This document shows positions 12,131 to 22,375 of a stretch of 64,000 nucleotides of DNA, in pieces; positions within the stretch are counted from its first letter, which is position 1; every line of letters starts with the position of its first letter. This DNA is from Musa acuminata AAA Group (Eukaryota; Streptophyta; Magnoliopsida; Zingiberales; Musaceae): the NCBI RefSeq assembly GCF_036884655.1, contig NC_088345.1:32276501-32340500 (forward strand), written 5' to 3'. Below the pieces are notes generated by a model that did no database searches, had not been told where the DNA came from, and was given only the letters and a program-made list of their open reading frames with translations. A program made the translations under genes and the position numbers.

Positions 12131-12861
12131 GGTTTTCTGGGTAAAAGATAGTTTTACCCCGCGGAATTTGAGAAATTCCTATTTCTGTCTTTTGCCTAAA
12201 TTATGAAAATACCCCTATAAATTTAGAAATTCCCTACATGTCTTTGATTTTAGAAAATATTAATTAATTAAAAGGTTTAGTTTATTATTATTTTTATTAT
12301 TATCTAGTAGTCCTACAAGATGATGATTATTTATATATGTGATGTGTGTACTTATGATTATTATTATTGAGGTCTGCGAGCCTCCAATATATTTCTCGTT
12401 TATTGTTGGGCCTGCGCCTATGATTAAGTTGTAATCACATGAGGAGGCGCAGCAGGAGCGTGGATGCGATAGCGGGACCCACAAGACGAACGATCGTGAT
12501 GCATCAAGATGTATCAAGATGTCGACGGAACCGATGAGGACGAGATGGACGATCACAGGGCATGGAGATGCACCGTTGCACACATAGATCTTGATGTGAG
12601 TGATTAGGCCTACTGGCTCAGGCCTAATCACATTAGATTGTGGTCCATGATCATCTGGTGTAATTGATTATACACATACTAGATAAGTATATATATTTGT
12701 ATGCAATGTAGATATATATTAAATATGTATATGTGTGACATGTCATAGTAGGAGACCAAATCTTAGAAACATCTCTCGATAATATTAATTCGGTAAACGT
12801 GAGGCAATTAGATTGACCCACGTGGCCTTCCATCGTTATAAGTAAGAACCGATTCCCGGTG

Positions 12862-13174
12862 TAGGTTGAGTTGGTCGAGTCCCTCGAGACTCACCTATAT
12901 CGCGATTCGCTATCTTGCTTACGACATAGAGATGTCACCGGTGACCTGAGGGCATGGTATACTTGGTCGAGTCCCTCGAGGGTATATCATCAAATTAGAC
13001 TCATCTTGTAACGAAGGTGTTGACTTAACCGAGCATCATGGTTGGTCGAGTCCCTCGAGGCCATGGTTATTCGGAGGCCGAACAAGACGGGAATCACAAG
13101 GAGTTGTGATCGGCAAGAGTTGCCTACCTTTTAGGCTTAGTGTGATTAGTCGAGTCCCTCGAGGTTGCACTAAG
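12862..13174 (+). repeat. Four stem-loops with a common apex in the copia L leader
   Basis: The motif TTGGTCGAGTCCCTCGAG occurs at about 12871, 12963, 13042 and, with one change, 13146. Its core TCGAG-TCC-CTCGA is itself a hairpin. Each copy is enclosed by a different basal stem: TAGGT..ACCTA plus GAGT..ACTC (12862-12897); ATGGTATAC..GTATATCAT (12954-12990); ATCATGG..CCATGGT (13035-13067); CTTAGTGTGA..TTGCACTAAG (13136-13174). The array ends about 185 bp before the gag ATG. Confidence 0.9.
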
Positions 13175-13359
13175 ACACTGATTGGATCCTGATCCCCACT
13201 AAAAGTCTGTTAGAGACTTCCGTTTCACGTGCTGAGGGTGTCGCGTGACTCGTTAGTAAAATAGTGGGAGCATATTAAGATAGAAGTCCATATCTTGATA
13301 GTTTATTTCTTGCAAAATCTGCATGTTATTTATTTCTGCTGCATCTTTATTTTCAGAAA

Positions 13360-14250
13360 ATGTCGCTTTCAAATCCCTTACGTGACATACTTGATGTCAA
13401 CCGCCTCACTGGTCCAAATTATATGGATTGGCTCCGTAACTTGAGAATTGTTCTCACAGCGAAGAAAATCGTGTACGTCCTTGATATAGTGATGCATGCG
13501 CCCGAAGAAGGAGCAAACGAGGATGAGATCGCTCGCTACGTGAAGTACATTGATGACTCCACTCTTGCTCAGTGCTATATGTTGGGCTTTATGACTCCTG
13601 AGTTACAGAGACAACATGAAAAGATGGATGCCAGATCCATTCTCCTACATGTCCGTAAATTGTTTGAGGAACAGGGAAGGACTCAGCGATATGAGATATC
13701 TAAGAGCCTCTTCCGCACTAGGATGACTAAGGGGACACCGGTTCAGAACCATGTCCTAAAGATGATTGAGTGGATAGAGAAACTCACAGGTCTAGGAATG
13801 GTCCTAGAGGATAACTTGTGTGTGGACATTGTGCTTCAGTCCCTACCAGATTCCTTTTCACAGTTCATAATGAATTTTAATATGAACAAGCTTGAGGTGA
13901 CTCTCCCAGAGCTCCTCAATATGTTGAGGGAGGCAGAGAGTACTATTAAGAAAGAGAAGCCAGTTCTCTACACTAGTGAGACCAAAAAGAAAAAGAAAGC
14001 AGAAAGGTCCCTTAAGAAGGGAAAGGGCAAGGGCAGACCAGGTAAAACAAATGTTGCTAAGAAAGACCTAGCAAAGGACAAAGGCCAGTGCTTCCACTGT
14101 AGTAAAGATGGGCACTGAAATAGGAACTTCAAAGAGTACCTTACAGAAAGGGTGAAATAGAAGCTTGGAGAAGTTTCAGGTACATTCATGATCAATCTCC
14201 AATTGTCAGAATTTTGTGATAGTGCATTGGTATTGGATACCAGTATTGCT
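13360..14250 (+). pseudogene. Copia L gag, truncated by a nonsense change in the zinc knuckle
   Basis: The ATG at 13360 opens 252 residues: [20 protein letters not shown], then [14 protein letters not shown] (UBN2-type gag), [17 protein letters not shown] and [21 protein letters not shown] Lys-rich linker leads to the zinc knuckle CFHCSKDGH, where the Trp codon expected next is TGA (14116-14118). The frame continues with family-like residues (NRNFKEYLTER) and a protease trace (VLDTSIAYHI near 14230). A deletion then removes the rest of protease, so gag is nearly full length but lacks the end of the knuckle. Confidence 0.88.
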
Positions 14251-14364
14251 TATCACATCTATAATTTATTGTAAATTCGAGCAAAGTCGAGAGGAGATTG
14301 ACGAGAGGAACATTGCACAAAGGTTTGTTTATGCAAGACACTACTCCATATATCATGAATGTAA

Positions 14365-16252
14365 GTGTCTAAGAGGAAACGAGAGGAGGTGAACAGTGTA
14401 TACCTATGGCATTGTAGGCTAGGTCATATCCATGAGGGAATGATTCAAAAGTTGCTAAATGATGGATATCTAGATCCATTCGACTATGTGTCATATGCAA
14501 CTTGTGAGCCTTGCATTCGTGGAAAACTGACCAAATCACCATTTAGTAGAACTAGAGAGAGAGCCAATGAGTTGTTGGAACTCATACATAGTGATGTATG
14601 TGGACCCATGTCAACTCATGCCATTGGAGGTTACTCCTACCTCATTACATTTACTGATGATTTCTCAAGGTATGGATATGTGTACTTAATGAAGTACAAG
14701 TCCGAGGCCTTTGAGAAATTCAGAGAGTATAAGAATGAGGTGGAGAACAAGACTGGAAAGAGTATCAAAACTCTTCGATCAGATCGAGGAGGTGAATACT
14801 TAAGTACAGAGTTTACTCAGTTCTTGAAGGACCATGGGATATTATCCCAATGGACACCTCTTTATACACCTCAGCTCAATGGTGTCTCTGAAAGGAGAAA
14901 TCGTACATTATTAGATATGGTACGGTCCATGATGAGTTTCGCTGACCTACCCATCTTATTCTGGGGATATGCCCTAGAAACCGCAGCTTACCTTCTGAAC
15001 AGAGTTCCAACTAAGTCGGTAGTGTCTACACCATATGAGATATGGAAAGGGAAGAAGCCTGATCTTAAGGTTGTTAAGATTTGGGGCTGCCCTGCCCATG
15101 TTAGAAGACACAACCCCAATAAGTTAGAATCAAGGACAGAGCGATGCAAATTTGTGGGATACCCCAAGGAAACTTGTGGGTATTATTTCTATCATCTCGA
15201 GGACCAAAAGGTTTTTGTAGCTAAGAGAGCAGTGTTCCTTGAGAAGGAACACATTCTTGACGGAGACAATGGGAGAATGATAGAATTGAGCGAGGTTGGA
15301 GAACCAAGCTCAAGCACCACTCTACAGCCCGAGTCTGTTCAGGTACCTAATACACAAGTATCAACTTTATGCAGGTCTGATAGAGTATCCCATCCTCCTG
15401 ATAGATATGTGGGACATATTAGAGCAGAGGATGTAGAGGATATTGATCCTCAGACCTATGAGGAGGCTATTATGAGTATAGACTCCGGGAAGTGGCAAGA
15501 AACCTTGAATTCTGAGATGGATTCTATGTACTCCAACAAGGTTTGGAACCTAGTTGATGCGCCCGAAGGTATTGTACCCATCGGTTGCAAGTGGATCTTT
15601 AAGAAAAAGATCGGAGTAGATGGAAAGGTAGAGACTTATAAAGCAAGGCTAGTGGCTAAGGGGTATCGTCAAAGGCAAGGTGCTGATTACGACGAAACCT
15701 TCTCACCCGTAGCAATGCTAAAATCCATCAGAATTCTATTGGCTATTGCAGCACACTATGATTATGAGATCTGGCAGATGTATGTGAAAACCGCATTCCT
15801 CAATGGGAACCTCGAGGAGGAGGTGTATATGATGCAACCTGAGGGATTCGTGTCCCAAAACTACCCAGATAAGGTGTGTAGGTTGCTTAGATCCATTTAT
15901 AGACTAAAGCAAGCTTCCCGAAGTTGGAACATAAGATTTGATGAGGCAATCAGATCTTATGACTTCGTTAAGAACGAAGATGAGCCTTGTGTATACAGGA
16001 AGGTAAGTGGGAGCGCTATCACCTTTTTGGTGATATATGTGGATGACATCCTCATCATTAGGAATGATGTAGGAATGCTATCCATAGTAAAGGCTTGGTT
16101 ATCTAGACACTTCTCCATGAACGACTTAGGGGAAGCATCCTATATTTTGGGGATTAGAATCTATAGAGATAGATCCAAGAGGATGCTTGGCTTGTCCCAG
16201 TCCAGGTACATAGAAACCATTATCAAAAGGTTTGGCATGGAAAATTCCAAGA
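14365..16252 (+). pseudogene. Copia L integrase and reverse transcriptase, truncated
   Basis: An open frame carries the integrase zinc domain (LWHCRLGHIHEGMIQKL ... CEPCIRGKL) and the catalytic core (IHSDVCGPM; LRSDRGGEYLSTEF; LNGVSERRNRTLLDM), so the D,D,E residues are present. RT follows ([43 protein letters not shown]). The first catalytic Asp of RT is changed: QMYVKTAFLNG replaces QMDVKTAFLNG seen in E. The frame runs past the breakpoint at about 16252 and reads roughly 60 meaningless residues of inverted gag. RNase H is lost. Confidence 0.92.
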
Positions 16253-16280
16253 ACTGGCTTTGTCCTTTGCTGGGTCTTTG
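16253..16280. other. Fusion junction of copia L and R with templated filler
   Basis: L matches its family up to about 16252 (after ATGGAAAATTCCAAG). R matches from about 16282. The roughly 28 bases between them (actggctttgtcctttgctg and onward) are a second copy of the gag segment found again at 16303-16331, here with one base lost. This is the signature of end joining with local templated synthesis. Confidence 0.8.
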
Positions 16281-16281
16281 T

Positions 16282-17033
16282 CCATCTTTACTACAGTGGA
16301 AGCACTGGCCTTTCTCCTTTGCTGGGTCTTTCTTAGCAACCTTTGCTTTACCTTGTTTGCCCTTGCCCTTTCCCTTCTTAAGGGATCTTTCTGCTTTCCT
16401 TTTCTTTCTGGTCTCACTAGTGTAGAGAACTGTCTTCTCTTTCTTAATAGTACTCTCTGCCTCCCTCGACATATTGAGGAGCTCTGGGAGAGTCACCTCA
16501 AGCTTGTTCATATTAAAATTCATTATGAACTGTGAAAAGGAATCTGGTAGGGACTGAAGCATAATATCCACAAATAAGTTATCCTCTAGGACCATTCCTA
16601 GACCTGTGAGTTTCTCTATCCACTCAATCATCTTTAGGACATGGTTCTGAACCGGTGTCCCCTCAGTCATCCTAGCGCGGAAAAGGCTCTTGGATATCTC
16701 ATATCGTTGAGTCCTTCCCTGTTCCTCAAATAATTTGCGAACATGTAGGAGAATGGATCAAGCATCAATCTTTTCATGTTGTCTTTGTAACTCAGGAGTC
16801 ATAGAGCCGAACATATAGCACTGAGCAAGAGTGGAGTCATCAATGTACTTCACGTAGCCAGCGATCTAATCCTCGTTTGCACCTTCTTCGGGCGTAGGCA
16901 TCACTGAATCAAGGACATACACGATTTTCTCCGCTATGAGAACAATTCTCAAGTTACGGAGCCAATCCGTATAATTTGGACTAGTGAGGCGGTTGACATC
17001 AAATATGCCACGTAAGGGATTTGAAAGCGATAT
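16282..17033 (-). pseudogene. Copia R gag, start codon lost
   Basis: Reading down from 17033, the family ATG is ATA (plus-strand TAT at 17031-17033). Further damage includes a stop near 16868, where E has Glu in [10 protein letters not shown]. An open part (from 16670) encodes [20 protein letters not shown], the Lys-rich linker and the knuckle start CFHCSKDGQ before the junction. Confidence 0.85.
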
Positions 17034-17218
17034 TTTCTGAAAATAAAGATGTAGCAGAAATGAATAACATGCAGATTTTGCAAGAAATAAACTATCAAGA
17101 TATGGACTTCTATCTTAATATGCTCCCACTATTTTACTAACGAGTCACGCGACACCCTCAGCACGTGAAACGGAAGTCTCCGGCAGACTTCTAGTGGGGA
17201 TCAGGATCCAATCAACGT

Positions 17219-17531
17219 CTTAGTGTAACCTCGAGGGACTCGACCAATCACACTAAGCCTAAAAGGTAGGCAACTCTTGCCGATCACAACTCCTTGTGAT
17301 TCCCGTCCTGTTCGGCCTCCGAATCACCATGGCCTCGAGGGACTCGACCAACCATGATGCTCGGTTAAGTCAACACCTTCGTTACAAGATGAGTCTGATT
17401 TGATGATATACCCTCGAGGGACTCGACCAAGCATACCATGCCCTCAGGTCACCGGTGACATCTCTATGTCGTAAGCAAGATAGCGAATCGTGATATAGGT
17501 GAGTCTCGAGGGACTCGACCAACTCAACCTA
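17219..17531 (-). repeat. Four stem-loops with a common apex in the copia R leader
   Basis: The same four hairpins as in L, in the same order on the minus strand, at 17496-17531, 17403-17439, 17326-17358 and 17219-17257. In the last one the basal stem reads CTTAGTGTGA..TTACACTAAG, turning one wobble pair of L into a Watson-Crick pair. Confidence 0.9.
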
Positions 17532-18709
17532 CACCGGGAATCGGTTCCTACTCATAACGATGGAAGGCCACGTGGGTCAATTTAATTGCCTCACATTTAC
17601 CGACTTAATATTATCGAGAGATGTTTCTATAATTTGGTCTCCTAATATGACATGTCACACATATACATATTTAATATATATCTACATCGCATGTAAATAT
17701 ATATGCATATCTAGTATGTGTATAAGCAATCACATCAGATGATCATGGACCACAACCTAATATAATTAGGCCCGAGCCAGTAGGCCTAATCACTCACATC
17801 AAGATCTATGTATGTAACTGTGCATCTCCATGCCATGTGAACATCCATCTCGTCCTCGTCGGTTCCGTCGACATCTTGATACATCTCCATGCATCACGAT
17901 CGTCCGTCTCGTGGATCCCGCTATCGCATCCACGGTCCATGATCATCCGTCCACACATCATACATCACATGTATAAATAATCATCATGTAGGACTACTAG
18001 ATAATAATAAAAATAATAATCAACTAAACTTTTTAATTAATTAATATTTTTCTGAAATCAGGGACATGTAGGGAATTTCTCAATTCCTAAGGGTATTTTC
18101 GTAATTTGGACAAAAGACAGAAACTAGAATTTCTCAAATTTCGAGGGGCAAAACTGTCTTTTGCCCAGAAAACCCTAATACCCTTTCCCCTTTTCGCTGC
18201 TGCCGCCGCCGCCACCCTGCTGGCGACGGCCTATGCGGCGGGGCGAGGGCGTTGCCCTCGCCTACAGGCGGCACGTTTGCTGGCGACGCTGTCGCTATAG
18301 GTGGGCTCCCCCATTTTGGGCGTCGCTGCCTCCGCAGGCGGTGTTGTCCCGTCGGGCGGCCGCCCCTGTAGGGGGGGTTTCGCCCGCGGGAGCATCGGCG
18401 GTAGGCGTCGCGCGTCGCTACCCTACGGCGGCAGGCGCCGCTTCCTTTCGACGGCAGGCGCCGCTGCCCTGCGGTGCCTCTACCCGTGGGTTGCCAGCCC
18501 CGCCGGCAGCAAGCCTGCTGCAAGCAGGCCGCCGGCCGGCTGCTGCAAACACAGCCCCTGCACTGCCCGCCTTTAGCTGCGCTGCACGCAAGCAGATCGA
18601 GGGCAGCAACTACTGTTGCCCTTTCTCGCTTTTGCGTCAACGATTTTGACGTCAATATTCTTCCTAAACACAACACACGCAATTCAAAACCAATCATTCG
18701 CACGAACAA
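17532..18709 (-). other. Copia R leader with GC-rich block
   Basis: A non-coding leader between primer-binding site and hairpin array. It holds the GC-rich block (about 18180-18650) and an AT-rich part (17640-18060). Ala/Arg/Pro-rich frames on both strands in the GC block are composition artefacts. Confidence 0.75.
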
Positions 18710-18725
18710 CCTGGCTCTGATACCA
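18710..18725 (-). other. Primer-binding site of copia R
   Basis: On the minus strand TGGTATCAGAGCCAGG lies one base after the LTR end CCCAACA. It is complementary to the 3' end of plant initiator Met tRNA. Confidence 0.85.
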
Positions 18726-18726
18726 C

Positions 18727-20220
18727 TGTTGGGAAATCATGGGGGGCGACATCATATGTGCAGCGGAAGAACAAGAAAACAAAAATCCCCGATTCCCAAA
18801 AAGATGTTCGTCGTCGTGCGAAGATTGGTGCGCAAAAAATCCGCAAAACATAAAACTGCGTATAGAGATTGTGTTACCTAGGGAGATTGTATATCCCTAT
18901 TTCCTTGCAGATCCTTAGGAGAGGGTGAAGGAGGTCAAGCGTCCTCCTCTCTAGCGGTGATCCACACAACAGGGTTGCGACGACCCTCCTCAAAACTCCA
19001 AGCCTACTCTGAGGTGGAGAGGGAGAGGAGAATAGGAAAGGCAAGCAAAGACTCTAGCCTATGAGGCTGTGAATCCCTCCTATTTATAGAGATCCCGTGT
19101 CAAACCCTAATGGGTCCTTCCCTAGTGGGTATTGGATCTATATCCAATAAGACAAGGGCTCCGTTGGATATCTCATATCCGAACCTCTACTCATCGCAAT
19201 GCCTACCATATGTGTGTGACCCTCTAGGCCCAATATCGAGCTGGCCGTGAGTCATACCTGTCAGAACTCCTTCTAACTCAGTGAATTATTATCTCTGTAA
19301 TAATTCACTCGACTCATCGACTACGGACGTACTAGGCCACTACGCCGTAGTCCCCAGACGATACAGGGGAATCCAATCCATCGGACCTGTCTGTCCTCAG
19401 TTACCATGTACCTATAGTCCCTCTTCCATCTAATATCCCAGAGATCGTATATCAAGCATGGTGTTGTCAGACCTATACGGTTTCTATTCGAGTCTCGCTC
19501 TAATCGGATTCTCCCGGAGAACTCTTTCTCTCTCAACCCGAATGACCCTGGCTAGGGATTTGTCTGAGCAAGAATACATGGGATATTCCTCTCATGACGC
19601 CGAGAGTAGATGATCCTCTGTCGACACTCAATAGCCCTCGTAAGGTCGACTACCACTCCCAATGACCAGCTGTACTAGATCTAGGACAGCCAAACCTATA
19701 AGTCTGGTATCAAAGAGTGGAGCACTCATACAGGACATCCTTGGTGTCTCAAGTCTAAGGACCAGATACACCACTAGGACTACGGAATCGCTGTCTGACA
19801 ATAAGGCATCATCAACCATCCAGCTTTCCGTAAGCGGATCAATCAGTGAACTCATTCTCCAATGAGCACCTGTATTGTATCCCTAGTGTCCCTACACGAG
19901 CAGCTATGAGACCAGCTGCATCCATCATATGGACGGGTGTACAGCACACCAGTCTATCCGGTTATCACGATGTCCCTCTCGAATAACCTATGACCGGGAT
20001 TATTTAGGATATGTGTTTAAAGGTGAATCGATCTCATTATCATGATCTCATCACGATCCGATTCCCATTGCACAAATCCAAGGACATCACAATATATATA
20101 TGCATTTATGCAATAGTTATAAAGTGATATACGCCAAAATATAATAAGCAAAAAGATTCTGTATCAAGTCACACGTGCCATCACTCACGTGATTGGCTTA
20201 CTGGGCACCTATGACTAGCA
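18727..20220 (-). repeat. 5' LTR of copia R, 1494 bp
   Basis: Full length. Minus-strand ends are TGCTAGTCATAGG and TTTCCCAACA, with TATTTATA at 19081-19088 as the TATA box on the element strand. It is near identical to the E LTR (56752-58244). The short frames at 19321-19865 are non-coding LTR sequence. Confidence 0.93.
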
Positions 20221-20597
20221 TGTTCAAACCAGTCAAACCACTGTATAGCATCCCTTTCAAGATTTATAGCTGCAATTTTCACCATAGATGCATCCGTAGT
20301 TTTGTGGTACTGAAAATATCTCTCCGCGCGCGAGATCCAACCAATCGGGTCTCCTTCTTCCCATCTAGGGAAGTCTACTCTCATGCATGGATAGTTGGGT
20401 TCAGTCATAGAGCCTCCCCTCCCTTGGAACTCATCTCTTCGAGCCTAGTGTGATTGGGTAAAGCTCTCTCTGTGATATGATTTTTTCGGGCTTAGTGGTC
20501 GGCCTAATCTGAGTTCGGTAAAAAGCGTCAGAATCTTATCTTCCATTCGCGCCTCCAAGGCTTCGAATTTAGCATTGATTGCCTCCTTAGATGCCAT
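20221..20597 (-). pseudogene. Gypsy gag, N-terminal half
   Basis: The minus-strand ATG at 20597 opens MASKEAINAKFEALEARMED. One stop near 20456 interrupts, then the frame continues MTEPNYPCMRVDFPRWEEGD, PIGWISRAERYFQYHKT and AIQWFDWFEH, the typical chromovirus gag core. It ends abruptly at the copia R LTR. The C-terminal gag and the zinc knuckle are absent from the window. Confidence 0.85.
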
Positions 20598-21918
20598 AGT
20601 ATATGCCTCCAAATCTATGATGTTAAGATCTCTCTTTTATTGTCAGGTTAAAGACATGTATAGTTGAGAGAAGTGATGGTCGAAAGGGTTGGTGGATCGA
20701 TGGATGTAGGCTACGATTTAGGCTTGTTTTGTGGCTGTTTTGGGTGCAGTTTGAGGGTGTGGTTTAGTGGAGTTTTAGGGCTATGGATGAATGTTTTGGA
20801 TCTGTGGTAGATGATAGCAAAGGTTTGATAGAAATCAGTGGAAGTTGCAGCATGTATGTGCTGTCTTGTAAGAGTAGAATTGTCGTCGAAGAAACAACGG
20901 TTTCTCGACGTAATTTTCATCAAAAACTTGAGAGAATTAAGGAGGGAATTAATAGCAAAATCATAATTTATATGACAGCAAGGATATCTAATTTAATCAA
21001 GAAAATTTCGGCAGTATAACAGTAAGGAAATTGGTGCAAGTTGCGATTGTAGAATTTTCGTTGAAAAATTTCAGCGGGTTACGATGAAAATTTGTAGCAA
21101 TATAAAATCATTTTTAGAGATGAATTTCATAATAGATCAATCTTAGATGGAAGCCAAGATGATCTATGAAGTGTATAAGGAAATTTCATTCAAAAAAGAT
21201 TGCAAATAGATGGGATAAGGCAACAATATGCGGCTGAAATTTTCTGCAGCATAAATTTTTAGGTATAGCAGATTGGACGTAAAAGATCAGTGGTTTATAT
21301 TGAGAATTTTTTGATGAAGCTAAAGGGAAATCCACTGTTAGGAAGTGTCAAAGTTATTATAAAAATTTCGTAGAGCTTTGGATAGAAACAATGTAGTATC
21401 AAGATCAAACAAACAGTGCTATGCGGTTGAAATTTTATAGTGTAGATTTTCAAGTATAGCAGATTTGACGTAAAAGATCAATGGTTTATATTGAGAATTT
21501 TTTGAGAAAACCAAAGGGAAATCTACTGTTAGGAAGTGTCAAAGATGTCATAAAAATTTCATAGAAATTTGGATAGAAAAAGCATAGTAGCAAGATTAAA
21601 CAGATGGTACTATGCGGTTGGAATTCTGCAATGTATCTTTCATCGTAGAGATGAAAACTTTGTGACGAAAGGTTTATGCAGCAATATAGGAACAGTTTTC
21701 TTTTTTTGGATTTTCGAATAAGGATAACTAAATTGCAGCAGCAGTAAGGTAGGAAACCAGAACCTGTTGCAATTCACGGGGAGATCAAAGGATGATCCGC
21801 GGTGGTGGAGATGATGGCGGAATTCGACGACGATCTTTTAAGCAATTGTGGGAATTGCTTTGGGCAGTTGTGGAGGGCTGATATGGTAGTGGAAGGGCAG
21901 CAATATGCCAAGAACGCT
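20598..21918 (-). other. Gypsy leader with a tandem duplication
   Basis: An AT-rich leader between primer-binding site and gag. A unit of about 192 bp starting 'atgcgg' occurs at 21228 and 21421, with a third start at 21612. The shared part includes 'gtttatattgagaatttttt' and 'actgttaggaagtgtcaaag'. No coding signal is seen. Confidence 0.75.
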
Positions 21919-21930
21919 GCTCTAATACCA
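21919..21930 (-). other. Primer-binding site of the gypsy element
   Basis: Minus-strand TGGTATTAGAGC, two bases after the LTR end. It differs by one base from the canonical initiator-Met complement. Confidence 0.8.
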
Positions 21931-21932
21931 GG

Positions 21933-22370
21933 TGTTAGAACCCTTGCAGATTCTAAACTTGGGGTTGATCTCTTTAGGGGATCGGCCTCCTTGGAACTCT
22001 ATAGGGGTTCCTCCCTCCAAGTTGCTGCTCAAAGGCTGCAGAAAAGATTCATCTATTGCTTATAAAAAGAGAAGGAATACATGACTATTTATAGGGTTTC
22101 TAAACCCTAACTCATAATAGGACTCATACTTAAGACTCTTACTTCTAACCAACTCCGAATAGGACTCATACTCAAGACTCTTATTCCTTTACAACGCTTA
22201 ATTCTTCTATAAGAAAAAATCTCCTACATGAATGACACTCTTAATTAGGACTCTCCTAGCTAGAGTCCTAACAGAATGTCCCTCTCAATTAGGACTCTCA
22301 TAGCTAGAGTCCTAATATTTTTACATGAATGTCCCTCTCAATTAGAACTCTCCGAGCTAGAGTCCTAACA
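21933..22370 (-). repeat. 5' LTR of the gypsy chromovirus
   Basis: 438 bp, the direct partner of 7751-8188, followed by the TATTT target duplication at 22371-22375. A TATA-like box (TATTTATA) lies at 22085-22092 on the element strand. Confidence 0.93.
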
Positions 22371-22375
22371 TATTT

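Larger units (their letters stand above)
10248..16252 (+). mobile_element. Ty1/copia element L, 3'-truncated
   Basis: A plus-strand copia element with 5' LTR (10248-11616), leader (11617-13359), gag (13360-), protease remnant, integrase and reverse transcriptase, cut off inside RT at about 16252. RNase H, polypurine tract and 3' LTR are missing. Gag has the UBN2-type opening of the Tork/Angela-like copia clade (lineage tentative). L is very similar to R (16281-20220) and E (56752-64000). It sits in the protease region of the gypsy element. Confidence 0.9.
10248..20220. repeat. Large inverted repeat formed by copia L and R
   Basis: Arm one (10248 to about 14115: LTR, leader, gag) is repeated in reverse complement at about 16282-20220. 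The interior (about 14115-16281) is copia L pol plus the filler. Arms differ by scattered point changes and by the LTR/primer-site deletion in L. Confidence 0.88.
16281..20220 (-). mobile_element. Ty1/copia element R, 3'-truncated, inverted relative to L
   Basis: Read on the minus strand: 5' LTR (18727-20220), primer-binding site, leader and gag down to the zinc knuckle, where it joins the filler and copia L. Protease, pol and the 3' LTR are missing. The flank at 20221 lies inside gypsy gag, whereas the L flank lies in gypsy protease, so the two insertions were independent. Confidence 0.9.
7751..22370 (-). mobile_element. Ty3/gypsy chromovirus, decayed, interrupted by two copia elements
   Basis: Two direct LTRs of 438 bp lie at 7751-8188 and 21933-22370. 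They are flanked by an identical 5-bp target duplication TATTT (7746-7750 and 22371-22375). On the minus strand the order is 5' LTR, primer-binding site, leader, gag, [foreign DNA], protease, RT, RNase H, integrase core end, chromodomain-like tail, purine-rich tract, 3' LTR. That order and the chromodomain-like tail place it among the chromoviruses. The stretch between mid-gag (20221) and protease (10247) is gone and replaced by copia L and R. RT and integrase also have internal deletions, so the copy is dead. Confidence 0.93.

Noticed and set aside
12862..13174. CRISPR-like array (short repeats with spacers)
   Set aside because: Spacing is irregular (about 80-105 bp), only four units exist, each is a hairpin with its own pairing stem, and the same set recurs in the same order in R and E. 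This is plant DNA.
10248..20220. A giant DNA transposon with multi-kb terminal inverted repeats
   Set aside because: The inverted ends are LTRs of two copia elements with primer-binding site and gag in the expected places; the flanking 5-mers differ and the flanks come from two different parts of the gypsy element.
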